Assembly (NCBI RefSeq): GCF_001704415.2
Contig: NC_030811.1
Span: 72,806,069 to 72,870,068, forward strand
DNA from: Capra hircus
Lineage: Eukaryota > Chordata > Mammalia > Artiodactyla > Bovidae
Reading direction: 5' to 3'
Length of the DNA: 64,000 nt
Under the pieces are notes generated by a model, which saw nothing but the letters and a program-made list of their open reading frames with translations, searched no databases and was not told where the DNA came from. The position numbers were made by a program, and so were the translations under genes. Shown piece after piece: positions 23,051 through 34,230 of this stretch; within the stretch, counting starts at the first letter, position 1, and every line of letters begins with the position of its first letter.

Positions 23051-23553
23051 AAATGCATGTTTTGAAATAATTTACCTCAGTTGTCAGTTTTCTCAGCCTT
23101 GAGAAGAAACTTAGGTAAAGTTGGGGTAATGACTAGCTGATAGAAATTCTATCTAATCATGTTTGTTTAACATGTTTTCTTATATGTCAGTATGTTTTCT
23201 TATAATGGTTTTCAAGAGAAAGTAGAACACCAGCCATTTTCTTCTCTGAGAAGAGGTCAGTGAGTGAACCTCATTTGGATCACTTCTCATTCTCAATCCA
23301 TACTTAACCTAATTCCTCCATTAACACCCTTTGCCTTGGATGATATTTCAGAACATTATCTGTAGTCTCCAGTTTGTTTTCTCCCTCTGCTGCTAAGTTC
23401 ACAGTCAACCATTTGATGTCCATGGAGCACCTGACTGAAGGTCAAGCTAACCAGCCTTCAGCACACCAAACTGCATTATCACTGGTATTGGTACCATCAT
23501 TCATTTTTACAAAATAGCAAAAGCAAATGTTCTTGATACTCAGATCACTGGAT
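23051..23553. other. Unique non-coding DNA
   Basis: Nothing recognised. Confidence 0.4.
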
Positions 23554-24079
23554 CAGTCAGTCAGTCAGTTCAGTCACTCAGTTGTGTCCAACTCTTTGTG
23601 ACCCCATGAATCTCAGCACGCCAGGCCTCCCTGTCCATCACCAACTCCCAGAGTTCACTCAGACTCACGTCCATCGAGTTGGTGATGCCATCCAGCCATC
23701 TCATCCTCCTTCATCCCCTTCTCCTCCTGCCCCCCAATCCCTCCCAGCATCAGAGTCTTTTCCAATGAGTCAACTCTTCACATGAGGTGGCCAAAGTACT
23801 GGAGTTTCAGCTTTAGCTTCATTCCTTCTAAAGAAATCCCAGGGCTGATCTCCTTTAGGATGGACTGGTTGGATCTCCTTGCAGTCCAAGGGACTCTCAA
23901 GAGTCTTCTCCAACACCACAGTTCAAAGGCATCAATTCTTCGGCGCTCAGCTTTCTTCACAGTCCAACTCTCACATCCATACATGACTACTGGAAAAACC
24001 ATAGCCTTGACTAGACGGATCTTTGTTGGCAAAGTAATGTCTCTGCTTTTGAATATGCTGTCTAGGTTGGTCATAACCT
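23554..24079 (-). mobile_element. BovB LINE 3' part, antisense, 5'-truncated
   Basis: Reversed tail (CAGTCAGTCAGTCAGTTCAG) followed by the last ~500 bp of the element, ending at GGTTGGTCATAACCT. A 98-codon frame (23778-24074, minus) encodes the C-terminal region after the RT palm, including YGCESWTVKKAERRRIDAFE. Divergence looks low, so it is a younger copy. No clear TSD. Confidence 0.88.
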
Positions 24080-25216
24080 AGTAGTGTAAACATAACCTAA
24101 ATAGTGTAAACAAACCCTTATTTTGGGAAAGGAAAATGTGCTCTCCAAAATACGTCTCCCTTTAAAAAGGGAATTGGCTTTAATTAAAAGTAAATTAATT
24201 AAATCACTTTGCTGTAAATGCTTTCTCTGTGCTGAAAAGTGTATGGAAAGATTCAGAACATCTATAATGCTGGGACTAAACGAAGGTCTGATTTGCTCAT
24301 AAGTTTGAGGTAAGAGCCTAATGCAAAATTCAGTTTGACTTTGCTAGGTTCTGTGCTGTGGTGCCAGATAGTACTACTCTTAGTGATGGGCATGCATGGG
24401 GGAGGGCAGGTAAGGGGGAGGGAAAGGAAGGGTGTACCTTGGACTGTATGTCTCACCTGTAGAGCTACCATTTTGGTAGGCTCCCTGAGCCCCACCTGGG
24501 AACAGCGTGGTACAGGCCTGTTTTTTCTTCTCCTCATAGTTGCTTTCCAACTATAAATCTCCTTCTATTTAAGGCCTACCAGATACCTGGAGTAGCTCCA
24601 GGTCTTGATTCTATAGAGTTATCTGGGGGTCCCATTACCTGAATCGGTCTCAGATGAGTAGCCAGGTAAGCTGATCCCTCCTGCTGACCAGAGAAAATAT
24701 CTTTCAAGATTGACCACTAGAATGGCACTGACAGGCTGATTTTGGGGTGTTCTCCATTCATGCTGGATACAGGATAATTTCAGGGCCCTGGTGACCCATG
24801 GGCCTGAGCCATCCATATGAGCCACATTGGTCAGATCTTGCCTACTTGTGCTCTGACCACAGAGCTGCTTCCAGTCTCCAAAACCTGAAGGCAGTGGGTG
24901 TGGCAGCCTTTACCCTGTGCCCCTTTCTGAGAATGGTTGTTCAGATGAGAGTAGTAGCAGTGTCATGAGAGGTAGGGTGTTTCTTGATGTATTTCGATAG
25001 AGCCTGTACATTTGTGGAGGGTTGGAAGAGGGTTGCAATGAAGATGACTTACAGAATGGGGCAAGAAGCTGAGGTTATAGAGAATCTTGCTAATGATAGA
25101 TCAGGACTAAAAGACAGAGGTCTGGAGAGTTGGAGATGGCTGTGATATTGCATTAGAGAAGGAAATGCATAGGCCATGTGATGATGACATTTGGGATGAT
25201 GGCAAGAGCCAGGGCT
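24080..25216. other. Unique non-coding DNA
   Basis: No repeat or gene recognised. A 17-bp-scale echo (CATAACCTAGTAGTGTAAA, CATAACCTAAATAGTGTAAA) lies just right of the BovB. Confidence 0.4.
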
Positions 25217-25455
25217 GGTGTGCTATACAGTAAGTCCTTATTAGTAATTATTTTATGTATAGTAGCGAATTCACTTTCACTTTTCACTTTCATGCATTGG
25301 AGAAGGAAATGGCAACCCACCCCAGTGTTCTTGCCTGGAGAATCCCAGGGACAGGGGAGCCTGGTGGACTGCACAGAGCCTGGGGTTGCACAGAGTCAGA
25401 CACAACTGAGGCAACTTAGCAGCAGCAGCAACAGCGTGTATATATGTCAACTTTT
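25217..25455 (-). mobile_element. L1 3' UTR scrap carrying a Bov-A2 half
   Basis: GTGCTATACAGTAAGTCCTT...ATGTATAGTAG on the left and GTGTATATATGTCAAC on the right read as one interrupted L1 3' UTR fragment, with the SINE between. Confidence 0.5.
25267..25434 (+). mobile_element. Bov-A2 SINE, sense, 3' half
   Basis: Starts in the linker (TTCACTTTCACTTTTCACTT), contains the second Bov-A unit, and ends in AGCAGCAGCAGCAACAG. It is 5'-truncated by one unit. Confidence 0.85.
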
Positions 25456-26534
25456 AAATGACATGGTTTTGCTGACTGTGTCGCTCTGCAGGGTTGGTAT
25501 GAGAGTCTGATGGCTGAAAACCACATGGCATCTGCTAAACAGACCACACGACATTGCGCGTTCATCCGCAGATGAGGCGTATTTGTGAAGTCACATGATT
25601 CCTTTATTGTCTATTTAATCTGAGCTATGGGGGGCGGAAGGCTGCAGAGTGAGTAGATCCGAGGAATGAGATTTGCCATTGTATTGCATGAGTGTTCTTT
25701 GGAAAAACAGAACTTCTAAATCAGTGGATGCTTTCACGGAACCCTGGCTCAGGTTCCTGCAGCACTGGCGGCCTTCCTGCTGTGATCTCGCGGTCATGGT
25801 GCTACAGTTGTGCAGACTTGAATGTCTGGGCTATGCTGCTTGCTATTTTTTCCAGTGTTCATTTCTCGTTTCTAACCAGATCTCAAGCATTTTGATGTGT
25901 ACTGCTTTGTTTAACCGAAGACATTCTTCATAACTCACACTAGACAATTCATGTGATAAGACTTGTGTTAGGGATTAACCTAATGGGTAATTTTGCCTTT
26001 TCCTTTCAGTCATTCCTATTTCTGCTTTTTCCCTCACCTAGAGAATGGAGTAAGCCTCCCCAAACAAGATACTGCAGTAGAAGTGATAAGTGGGTGATCT
26101 AACAATTATTTTAAGGAAATTGCATTTTAATCTTTAAATATGTAAGACTAGAGATGATTTGGGGTTAATGTTTTGATGGCTTTTCCCTCTTCGATGTCCA
26201 ACTTGCAGGAGTTCTTTTTTTCTCTGTGAATTTCAATGGCTTTTGGAGGGTACATGATACAAACAGTAGGGAGTTCTTAGTAATTCTGTGCAGCAAAAGT
26301 GTCCAGCAAGCCTGTTTGCATGGAGTCACCTGTGTAAGGGCACTCACAGTGCAAAGGTATGAAGAATTGTCACTTTTGTATTAGGGCAAAAGGAAGAGGA
26401 AACCTAGCCCTTGAACCAGAAAGGGCCCCGATTTAACATAAAGTTCATCTCTCAAATACAGGACTCTTGATGTGAATGGAGTCAGGTTGGGGCTCACACC
26501 AGAGCAGGCTGTGTACTACTGTCCTTGGCCCCAC
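25456..26534. other. Unique non-coding DNA, locally CpG-containing
   Basis: 25545-25800 has a modest run of CpGs (ACACGACATTGCGCGTTCAT and following) that is unusual for this AT-rich window. No ORF is recognised. Confidence 0.4.
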
Positions 26535-26549
26535 ACAGTATCACTTTGG

Positions 26550-26748
26550 TTTGGTTTTTAAAGATTTCTTTTTTAATGTGGACAATTTTTAAGTCTTTAT
26601 TGAATTTGCTACAATATTGCTTCTGTTTAATGTTTTGTTTTTTGGCTGAGAGGCATGTGGATTCTTAGCTCCCCAAATGGGGCTGGAACCTGTACCCCTG
26701 CCTTGGAAGGCAAAGTCTTAATCACTAGACCACTAGGGAAGTCCCCCA
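26550..26748 (-). mobile_element. tRNA-derived SINE (CHR/ART type), antisense
   Basis: Reversed tail (AATGTGGACAATTTTTAAG, TTTATTGAATTTGCTACAAT) then reversed tRNA-like head ending in CACTAGGGAAGTCCC. A 14/15-bp TSD, ACAGTATCACTTTGG at 26535-26549 and ACAGAATCACTTTGG at 26749-26763. Same subfamily as 27787. Confidence 0.88.
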
Positions 26749-26763
26749 ACAGAATCACTTTGG

Positions 26764-26950
26764 GTGTTAGTGGATGCTTCTCTAACCAAATTTCTCAATG
26801 AGATGCAAATGATTTTGACAACTAGGTGTGCTTCTCAGGTGTCCAGTGAATAGCAGTCAATTTCCTTTTCTCCCCATAAGCCTTAGGACATTGACTGGAA
26901 GCCACTGGGGGACCTTGTGTCCTAAGATCATGCCAATATTCTAGAAAAAC
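26764..26950. other. Unique non-coding DNA
   Basis: Nothing recognised. Confidence 0.4.
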
Positions 26951-26954
26951 AAAC

Positions 26955-27195
26955 CCAAGGACTGCCTATAATAATAACAGCAGGCACTTATATGTCATCC
27001 TTTGGAAGTATTTTAAGTATTTTTTGTTGTTGTAGTAACTGTAGATTTCTGATGCAGAAGTTTTCCAGTGAGGAAACCAAGTTGAAAGAGGTGAGGTAAA
27101 CTGCCTAATGGCTCTGGGGTTTTGTGTAGTGGGGCCAGAATTTGAAGCCAGACAGTCGGTTTCCATGTCTTAACCACAGCGCCCTACTCTGTCCC
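26955..27195 (+). repeat. MIR-like ancient SINE
   Basis: GAGGAAACCAAGTTGAAAGA, GGCCAGAATTTGAAGCCAG and CTTAACCACAGCGCCCTACT are MIR-type landmarks in the usual order. Confidence 0.6.
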
Positions 27196-27786
27196 CCATC
27201 TCTCATCCTACCAGACCTGCTTTCATTTACCTGAAAGCCTGCTGCAGGAGGCCCACTAATCCATGAAGTTACGTCACGGAAAGGTGGAATGCACAGTTTT
27301 TATCAGAGTGAAATAAAGTTCAGGTCCTATCCACTGGGGCCCAAACATTTCCCAAGGTGACTTTCTACCCTCAAACCTATTTGAATACTTTTCGAGGCCC
27401 TGTATTACTAGATTCAGGATATAAGCATTTGGCTTCAGCAGATGCTCCAGGCTTCTCTGAAAAGATGTATACTTGCCCTAATATAAAGAAGAATGGAGTG
27501 ACAAAGTAAACTTGGGCTCCACACTAGGTCAGAGCACATGGTTAGTTTCCTAGGTGGGGTAAAGCACTGAACTGTCCCGGGGTTTCCAGAGGACATGTGT
27601 AGGGCTGCAGACTGATTTGATGAGGCAGGGGAACTTCTCTCTCCTCCTTCCCATTCAGTGACCCCAGAAACTTAAATAGAACCACAAACTAAATAAAAGC
27701 AAGATGAATAACTTTCTGATCTGTGAAAGAAGCGCAGAGGGATATCAGGAAAGTCCAGAGCCTGAGCCATGAACAGGAAGTGGAGT
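27196..27786. other. Unique non-coding DNA
   Basis: Nothing recognised. Confidence 0.4.
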
Positions 27787-27986
27787 GGGAACTTTCTTGG
27801 CAGTCCAGTGGTTAAGACTTTGCCTTCATATTTGGGGGAGGTAGGAGGCGGTTAAATCCCTGGTTGGAGAGTTAAGATCTCATGTGCCTCACAGCCAAAA
27901 ACCCAGAATAAAACCACAGAAACGATATTGTAGCAAGTTTAATAAAGACTTTAAAAATGATCCACATCAAAAAAAAAAAAAAAACT
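27787..27986 (+). mobile_element. tRNA-derived SINE (CHR/ART type), sense
   Basis: A tRNA-like head (GGGAACTTTCTTGGCAGTCC) followed by TTTAATAAAGACTTTAAAAA and a poly(A) tail at 27969-27984. It is the sense counterpart of 26550-26748. Confidence 0.82.
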
Positions 27987-30779
27987 TAGAAAGAGTGGCC
28001 TGCAGAAGGGTCCTGAGGGAGAGGAAAGTCACCAGCCTTTGCGGATGGAGAATTCAAGAGGAGGGTTGAGAACACAGAGGGTTATTCTCACTTGCTTCAG
28101 GCTTTTACCCAGGGCCTTGTTTTAAGGGTGGTAGTCAGTTGTCTGTGGGCAAGGAGAGCATTAAAGTACTATATGATGATTATACATCTATTTTTTTTAA
28201 GATCTACTGGTTTGTAAAATTCTGCCCAGTCCCTAGAAACCTCCAAAATGGTCTCTGAATTCCAGTGTTCCAGCACCTCAGTGACATCTCTCAAAGTGCT
28301 TCATTCATGTAGAAGCAGCAAGAAACCCTTTGCAGACAATATGACTTGATGATTCTCTTGGAAAAAAATATGATTTTCGTAACTATTTGTAGGTTCCATC
28401 AACTCATTGATTCAATACATGTATATTAAGTGTGAACATGTGCCAGACTTAAACTTCCACTGAGCATACAAGGAGAATAGGGCCCAGGACTAATAGATCA
28501 GTAGTTATAGATATGTCCGTAGCATCTAACTCGGATTCTAATACACAAATGACTTTCTTCCACAGATGGAACTAGTTTCTGAAGAGGCAAAGTCACCATT
28601 CCCAACACTGTACCTGTTGAGACATATCATTCTGGTGAAGCCCTTTAAATAACTTCTTCCCTAAGCCTTCTGATCCAGATTAGGATAAAGGGACCAAGAT
28701 GCACAAATCTGTTAGATGCACTTGCCAGTTTTGACCCTTAGATGCTATGATCAGATGTGCTCTAAGCAGAATCCCTGGAAAGATCTAAAAAGGAAGCAAG
28801 GACCAGAGAGGAGGGATATCAGACTGCTGCATAGTGGTGCAGATGCGCTCAGGGAGGAAGCACAGAGAGAACGCCAGAAGCATTCTCTATCAAATGAATC
28901 CCTCACTAGGGGGAAACAACTCAAGAGAAAGAGAAGTGACTGCCCCCCATTTGTGGCAAAGTTAAGATGTCTGTCTCTGGGGCTCTGTTCTGCTGCTTGC
29001 TAATAAAAACAAAACAAGAAGACCCTTTATTTCCTCTCCACACATTTATTCTCATGATTACTGCTGGCCCATCTTGCCCTCTGTGCTTCTTCCTACCATC
29101 AGAATCCCCTTCTAACCCCCAAGGAAGGGCCTTGCAAGTCTTGGTCATTTGTTATTCTAGGCAGAGGAGAAACTTTGCTAAAGATAACCCACTTGTTTGC
29201 AGACTTGCTGTCCCCACCAGCATCCATAGAGTGGGTCCTGTCCTCCCTCTTCGAAGACCCCTTCTTCTCTAATATATTTGAAGAGGATTCTCTCATGACA
29301 GTGACCTCACTCATCTTTAGCCATCGTGGTATGGTGCCTGCAACATCCCCTCAATCTGTATCTTATCCTCTGTTCCTCCACAGACCCTTTCACTTAGCTG
29401 CCAATCCCTCTTGGACCTGTAACATGAACTAGTCATTGTCATTTATCTGGGCCTTTAAGTCCTAATGGGATGGCTAACCCCAAGCTTTAATGAGCAACCG
29501 GACTTTAACAAACATTTGGAAATTGCACATAGGAATTGCAACTCTGAGAATTTAAACTGGAAATGAGTGTCATAAGTTCACAGGTCAAAGCTCTCCATGT
29601 ACACCCACTCTTGGTCGTCACCAGGCTGAGCGCCAGCCCTCTACATCTAGATCTGCATTTCCTTCCATCAGAGGCAGAGGGGGAAAGAGGCCTGTGATTC
29701 TTCTGTCCATAGAGTCTTTGCCTTATAATTCCCATTTCATTGTTCCCCAAATCCTGCCTCATTTTCTGTCCTTTTCTGGCCCGTCCCAGAATGATTGCTG
29801 TAAAGTCCTCACCATTTAGGGAGAGTTAGTCTTGCCTGAGGGTCCCTAACAAGACAATAAACCAGAAAGCAATAAACATCATCCTTTTCCAAAGCCTGAG
29901 TTAAATGGTCTAGAATATTGCACAGAGGATGGATTCAAACAGCCCAGCCAGATGGGCCTTGAGCGGTATTCCCTCCATCACCCAGAGTGAGGACAGGTTT
30001 CCAGTGCCTTCTTTGCACCCAATCCCAACTCCAGTAGGGACATCCATATATTTTCCAAAAGCAGGGAACAATTTTCAGAGACTCTGAACACTAAATCTTC
30101 TTTAAAGATGAAACGTTTTCCTATAGAAAACAATTGAGAGATGAAAGCAGATTTTTAGGTTATGGTGATGAGAACAGAGCCCCTTGGAAAGGCAAGTCTG
30201 AATTTCTGCATTCTAGAATACTTGATTTTCCTTTTAATAACCAAATAACCATCACATTGTCTTCCCAGAAGAAAGGAATTTTATCCCAGAGGGGAATATT
30301 TGTCCCCCACCCTTCACCATTTTACAAAACATCAAAGCTTTGAAAGTACGGTATTTTTTTTCCCCTAAGATTTCAAAGATACCAGGACAAATTCTTTGTT
30401 ATGGATCAAGATCAAAAAGTTAGGTTCCTTTCACCTGGGAGTCTCTGCAAGAAGGATGTTTTTCCCAAGCCTGTGGCCTAAGGGGAAGAGCCTGCATCAG
30501 ATTCTGATGGCTGGCATGGGAAGCTCCAGATGAGGATTCAAATGTGAGTGTCCAGGCATTCGGGACAGGACTCCCCACGGGCTCTGGAAAGCTCTCACCC
30601 CCAATCCTGCCCCCTTTTCAGTCATGGCCTTTAGACGTTACCTCCAGAGCTGGGGGTGGAGTGGGGGACTTCTCAGTGTATCTATGTCCGTATTCTCACT
30701 CTTGGACTACAAAATCAGGTACAGCAGGAACCACACTCCTCTCACTCCCTCTCTGTGCAGGGCGTGTCACCTGAAGAGC
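27987..30779. other. Unique non-coding DNA, 2.8 kb
   Basis: The longest stretch of the window without a repeat I can name with confidence. 28390-28530 may hold an L2- or MIR-like scrap (TATATTAAGTGTGAACATGT...GCCAGAC). Frames of up to 101 codons (28967-29272, plus) show no known domain. I see no splice-supported gene. Confidence 0.4.
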
Positions 30780-30925
30780 CCTAGGATGCTAAACTAGAAG
30801 GGACATTAGAGTTTCTTGAATCCAACCTTGTGGACCATTCAGATAAATGAGCTGTGGTCCAGAAGTAAACTTATACTGCCGAGGCTGCATTGCTGCTTTG
30901 TCCCACAAGCTTTGTGTCTTTGTGT
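30780..30925 (+). repeat. Possible MIR-like fragment
   Basis: CTAGAAGGGACATTAGAG...AATCCAACCTTGTGG resembles a common old mammalian repeat. Weak. Confidence 0.3.
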
Positions 30926-30950
30926 CAGATGCTCTCCTGTAGCCAGGTCT

Positions 30951-31212
30951 TTTTTAAAAAAAAAAAAATTTATCTATTTATTTGGCTGTGTTAGGGCTTA
31001 GTTGTGACCTGTGGGATCTTGGGTGTGCTGGGCGGGGAACTTTCATAGAGGTTCACAGATTTTCTAGCTGTGATGCACAGGTTCAGTAGTTGTGGTATGC
31101 AGACTTAGTTGCTTAAGGTATGTGGGAATCTTAGTTCCTCAACCCAGGATCAAACCCCTCTTCTCTGCATTTCAAGGTGGATTCTTAACCACTGGATCAC
31201 CAGGCAAGTCCC
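30951..31212 (-). mobile_element. CHR-2-type SINE, antisense
   Basis: Reversed A-rich tail at the left, reversed tRNA-like head (CACCAGGCAAGTCCC) at the right. A perfect 11-bp TSD, TAGCCAGGTCT, at 30940-30950 and 31213-31223. Confidence 0.9.
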
Positions 31213-31289
31213 TAGCCAGGTCTCTTGATGACGGAGATAGGATAAAAAATTCAGGAGGAAATCCTACAGATTTTATCATTTGGAAAGAA

Positions 31290-31450
31290 GTCCCTGAGTG
31301 ACTCCTATACTGCAGACCCTGTACTAGGGGTAGGGAAGACAAGTATCAGTAAAATATGATTCTTCGCTTTAAGAGTTCACGGTCTAGTCCTTGAGAAAAA
31401 CGGTGATGATTCAACAATAAAAGTGCTGCGACAGGGCATCCAGGCACCAA
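31290..31450 (+). repeat. Ancient L2/CR1-like fragment
   Basis: CAGACCCTGTACTAGGGGTAG then AAGAGTTCACGGTCTAGTCC follows the layout of an old mammalian LINE 3' region. Family uncertain. Confidence 0.35.
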
Positions 31451-31897
31451 AGAGATGCGCCTTCCCAAGCTAAAAACTACATTCATATTTTTATATCATC
31501 CAAAGAATTTAGGACTTTCTGGCCTATTAAGGAATAATTCGGCTTTCAAGAAGTTAAGATGCCACCTGCTCGTGTGGGTAACAGGGAGATGGGGGATAGG
31601 TTGTACTGCTCCCACTCCTGAGCGCTGAGTTAGTGTTTGTCCCAACAGCCCTCAAGAGCGCCGGGTGTGTCCAAGCCTGTGACCGACACCCAGGCACTGT
31701 GCCAGCCTCAGGATGGGCCTGAAGGTCTCCCCTCCTGCAAGGAACCTGTTTGTGCAGCTCCTGGTCAGGCAGCGTCACATAATAGCAGAAGCCAGGTGGT
31801 GCTTGGTAAAGTAACACTGTATTTTTGAGGCCCACCCAGCCGTGGCACCAGCACTCAGGCAGGTGAGCACTGCCCATGTGCCTCTCCCAAGGGAGGG
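31451..31897. other. Unique non-coding DNA
   Basis: Relatively GC-rich. A 115-codon minus-strand frame (31554-31901) has no recognisable domain. Confidence 0.4.
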
Positions 31898-31912
31898 CCA
31901 CAGGACACCCTT

Positions 31913-32050
31913 TTCTTTAAAAAAAAATTTTTTTTTCAATGAAAGTAGATTTGATTTACAATGTTGTGTCAACCTCTGCTATACAGCAAAACAATTAGAG
32001 ATGAGCATACTAAGTAAAGTAAGTTAGAGAAAGATAAACACCATCTGATA
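31913..32050 (-). mobile_element. Tiny L1 insertion with 5' inversion and TSD
   Basis: 31913-32000 is poly(T) plus antisense L1 3' UTR (TTTGATTTACAATGTTGTGT). From about 32006 the sequence is sense L1 upstream of that point (TACTAAGTAAAGTAAG...GAGAAAGATAAACACC). The whole 138 bp is flanked by a 13/15-bp TSD, CCACAGGACACCCTT at 31898-31912 and CCACAGGGCACTCTT at 32051-32065. Confidence 0.78.
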
Positions 32051-32065
32051 CCACAGGGCACTCTT

Positions 32066-32329
32066 AACCCAGGCTTGGTGGGAGGTGTACTCTTGAGCCC
32101 AGGCCAGTAACGAAGCAGGAGTCTAGCCAGGGGTCAGCACTGGGTCAAACCACAAGCCAGGTGTACCCTGCAGACGGGACTCCACACACACCTGGTCACC
32201 CAAACTCCAAGCCATTTAGCTGCCCAAGGAGCTGTTTCATCTGAAACCAGCTCCCTAAAGCAAGTCCCTGGATGCCTGTGTGTGCCACCCATTGAGATGG
32301 ATCATGGAAAAGGCACAGCAGAGGGAGGT
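32066..32329. other. Unique non-coding DNA
   Basis: Nothing recognised. Confidence 0.4.
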
Positions 32330-32540
32330 TAAGAGCATGACTCTGAGGCCAGATCACCTGCTTTCAAACCCTAGCTCCAGTTCCTGCCCCTGTAAACTTC
32401 TGCAGGTTGGTCAGTATCTGGGCTGTAGTCTTCTCATCTGTAAAATGGAAGTAATGGAGGTAGCTACCTAATGGTATTGTTGTGACTATTAAATGAATAA
32501 TTACATATAAAATGCCTGAATAAGTATTCAATAATGATAG
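32330..32540 (+). repeat. MIR SINE
   Basis: AGCATGACTCTGAGGCCAGA, TTCTCATCTGTAAAATGGAA and AAAATGCCTGAATAAG give the MIR order core-to-3' end in sense orientation. Confidence 0.75.
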
Positions 32541-32790
32541 CTATTATTAAAGCTTTAAGACAGTCCTTATTATCAAATTCCTTGCATTCTAATAGAGATG
32601 AGAAAACCCAGGTATGAAACAATAGCAAAAACATGAGCCAGCATGTTCTAATTTGTGTGGTTTAGACTCTAAGACCAGTGAGAATTAGCACAGAATCCAT
32701 CATAGATTATCTCTGGAGGAAGCCCACCTGTGAAGAGGAGCAAATGGGGAAACATCAAGGCAGAGTGTGAACTTGAGGGAAAGAGAGCCC
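32541..32790. other. Unique non-coding DNA
   Basis: Nothing recognised. Confidence 0.4.
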
Positions 32791-33535
32791 AGGGTTTCAG
32801 TTCTGGCTCCACCAATGACCAGCTCTGTGATCTTGGGAAAGATACTGGGATGGTTCCTTTCTTGTGTCAACTTTGCTGGACCACAGGTTGGTCAAAGATA
32901 ACTCTGGTGATTCTGTGAGAGTGTTGATGGATGAGATTCACATTTAAAGTAGTTGGCTGAGTAAAGCAGATTGTCCTCCCTAATGTGGGCAGGCCTTATT
33001 TGCTCAGTTGAAGTCTTGAATTGAACAAAAAGGCTGACTTTTCTCTGAGTAAGAGATACTTCTACCTAACTGCCTTAGACCTGGGGCATTAGCTTCTTTG
33101 CCTGCCTTTGGGGTGAACTGAAATATTGGCTCTTCCTCGGGCTCTAGTCTGCCAGTGTAGGGCTGGAACTGCACCACTGGCTCACCCATAAACTATGGAT
33201 TTTGAGTGGCTGTGATTCAGACTCGGACTGGAACTAAACTGTTGATCTCCTTGGTCTCCAGCCTGCCAGCTGTAGATTTTGGGACTTGTCAGACTCCATC
33301 ATCACATGAGATTATTTCTTTATAACAAATAATAAATCTCCTCTTTCTCTCCTCTCTCCTTCTTGTTCTGTTTCTCTGGAGGACCCTGACTAATAAGATG
33401 CTAATGTGTCTAAGCCTCAGTTTTCTCACCTGTGAAAAGAGGGTGAATATGTTGCTATCTATGTTGCTACAGAGATTCAATGGTTTCTTGCATCTGAACA
33501 TTCACATGATGCCTGACACATTAGGGTTAATAAAT
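32790..33535 (+). repeat. MIR SINE split by an LTR-like repeat
   Basis: Left part 32790-32846 (GGCTCCACCAATGACCAGCT, GTGATCTTGGGAAAG) and right part 33395-33535 (CTAAGCCTCAGTTTTCTCAC onwards) are adjacent in MIR. The insert at 32847-33394 separates them. Confidence 0.7.
32847..33394 (+). mobile_element. Old LTR-like or MER-type element in MIR
   Basis: Landmarks: AAGCAGATTGTCCTCCCTAA, TGAACAAAAAGGCTGAC, CTCTGGAGGACCCTGACTAA. This is a well-known mammalian interspersed repeat whose family I cannot name safely. AAGATACT at 32839-32846 and AAGATGCT at 33395-33402 look like an 8-bp TSD with one change. Confidence 0.65.
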
Positions 33536-33792
33536 GTTAAATATCAGGGAGTATCAATCCCCTAAAACCAGAGACCACCAGGAACACTTGTATAGTTGAA
33601 CAAGTTGGGTTCATTACTCACGGCAGTGATACAGAGCACGCCACAGTAAATATAGGCCACATCAGGGAGTGGATGTCAGAAAAGGCATAGAAGATTTGAG
33701 TTTGTTTTAGGTATTTTGGAGAGGATTCAAGTGATGAGGCTTTGCCCTGAATTAGATGTTGTAGGGAGCTGGATAATTCTGTGGCAGGGACC
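33536..33792. other. Unique non-coding DNA
   Basis: Nothing recognised. Confidence 0.4.
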
Positions 33793-34230
33793 TGTAGTGG
33801 GTTGAATTGTGGTCCCTCAAAAGGTATGCACACTTCTTAATCCCCAGTACCTGTGAATGTGACCTTATTTGGAGATATAATTTTGCAGGTATAATTAAAC
33901 AAAAGCTCTGGTGATCAGGTCATCCTGGATTAACCAGGTGGGCCCTAAATCCAGTGACAAGAATTCTTAAAGGAGAAAGAACATAGAGACCAAGAGGAAT
34001 AACATGGGGGAGAGGGCGATGAGACCATGGAGGCAGACCCTGGGGTAATGATTCTCTAAGCCAAAGAGCACCAAGGACTACCAGCAGCCACAAGAAGCTG
34101 GGAGGCTGATAGGAACTGATTCTCCCTCAGAGCCTCACTTCCAGACTCTAGGACTGAAAGACAGTAAGTGTCTGTTGTTTGAAGCAGCCCCATTCATGGT
34201 CATTTGTTATGGCAACCCTAGGGAACTAAT
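33793..34230 (+). mobile_element. MaLR/MLT1-like solo LTR, sense
   Basis: Starts TGTAGTGGGTTGAATTGTGG and ends GGAACTAATACA, giving the TG...CA ends of an LTR. Internal landmarks GTGAATGTGACCTTATTTGG, GGTGGGCCCTAAATCCAGTG and TTTGTTATGGCAACCCTAG fit the mammalian MaLR class. No internal retroviral region is present. Confidence 0.65.

Noticed and set aside
23554..24115. The echo CATAACCTAGTAGTGTAAA / CATAACCTAAATAGTGTAAA as a TSD of the BovB at 23554
   Set aside because: Both copies lie on the same side of the element, so it is a local tandem duplication, not a TSD.
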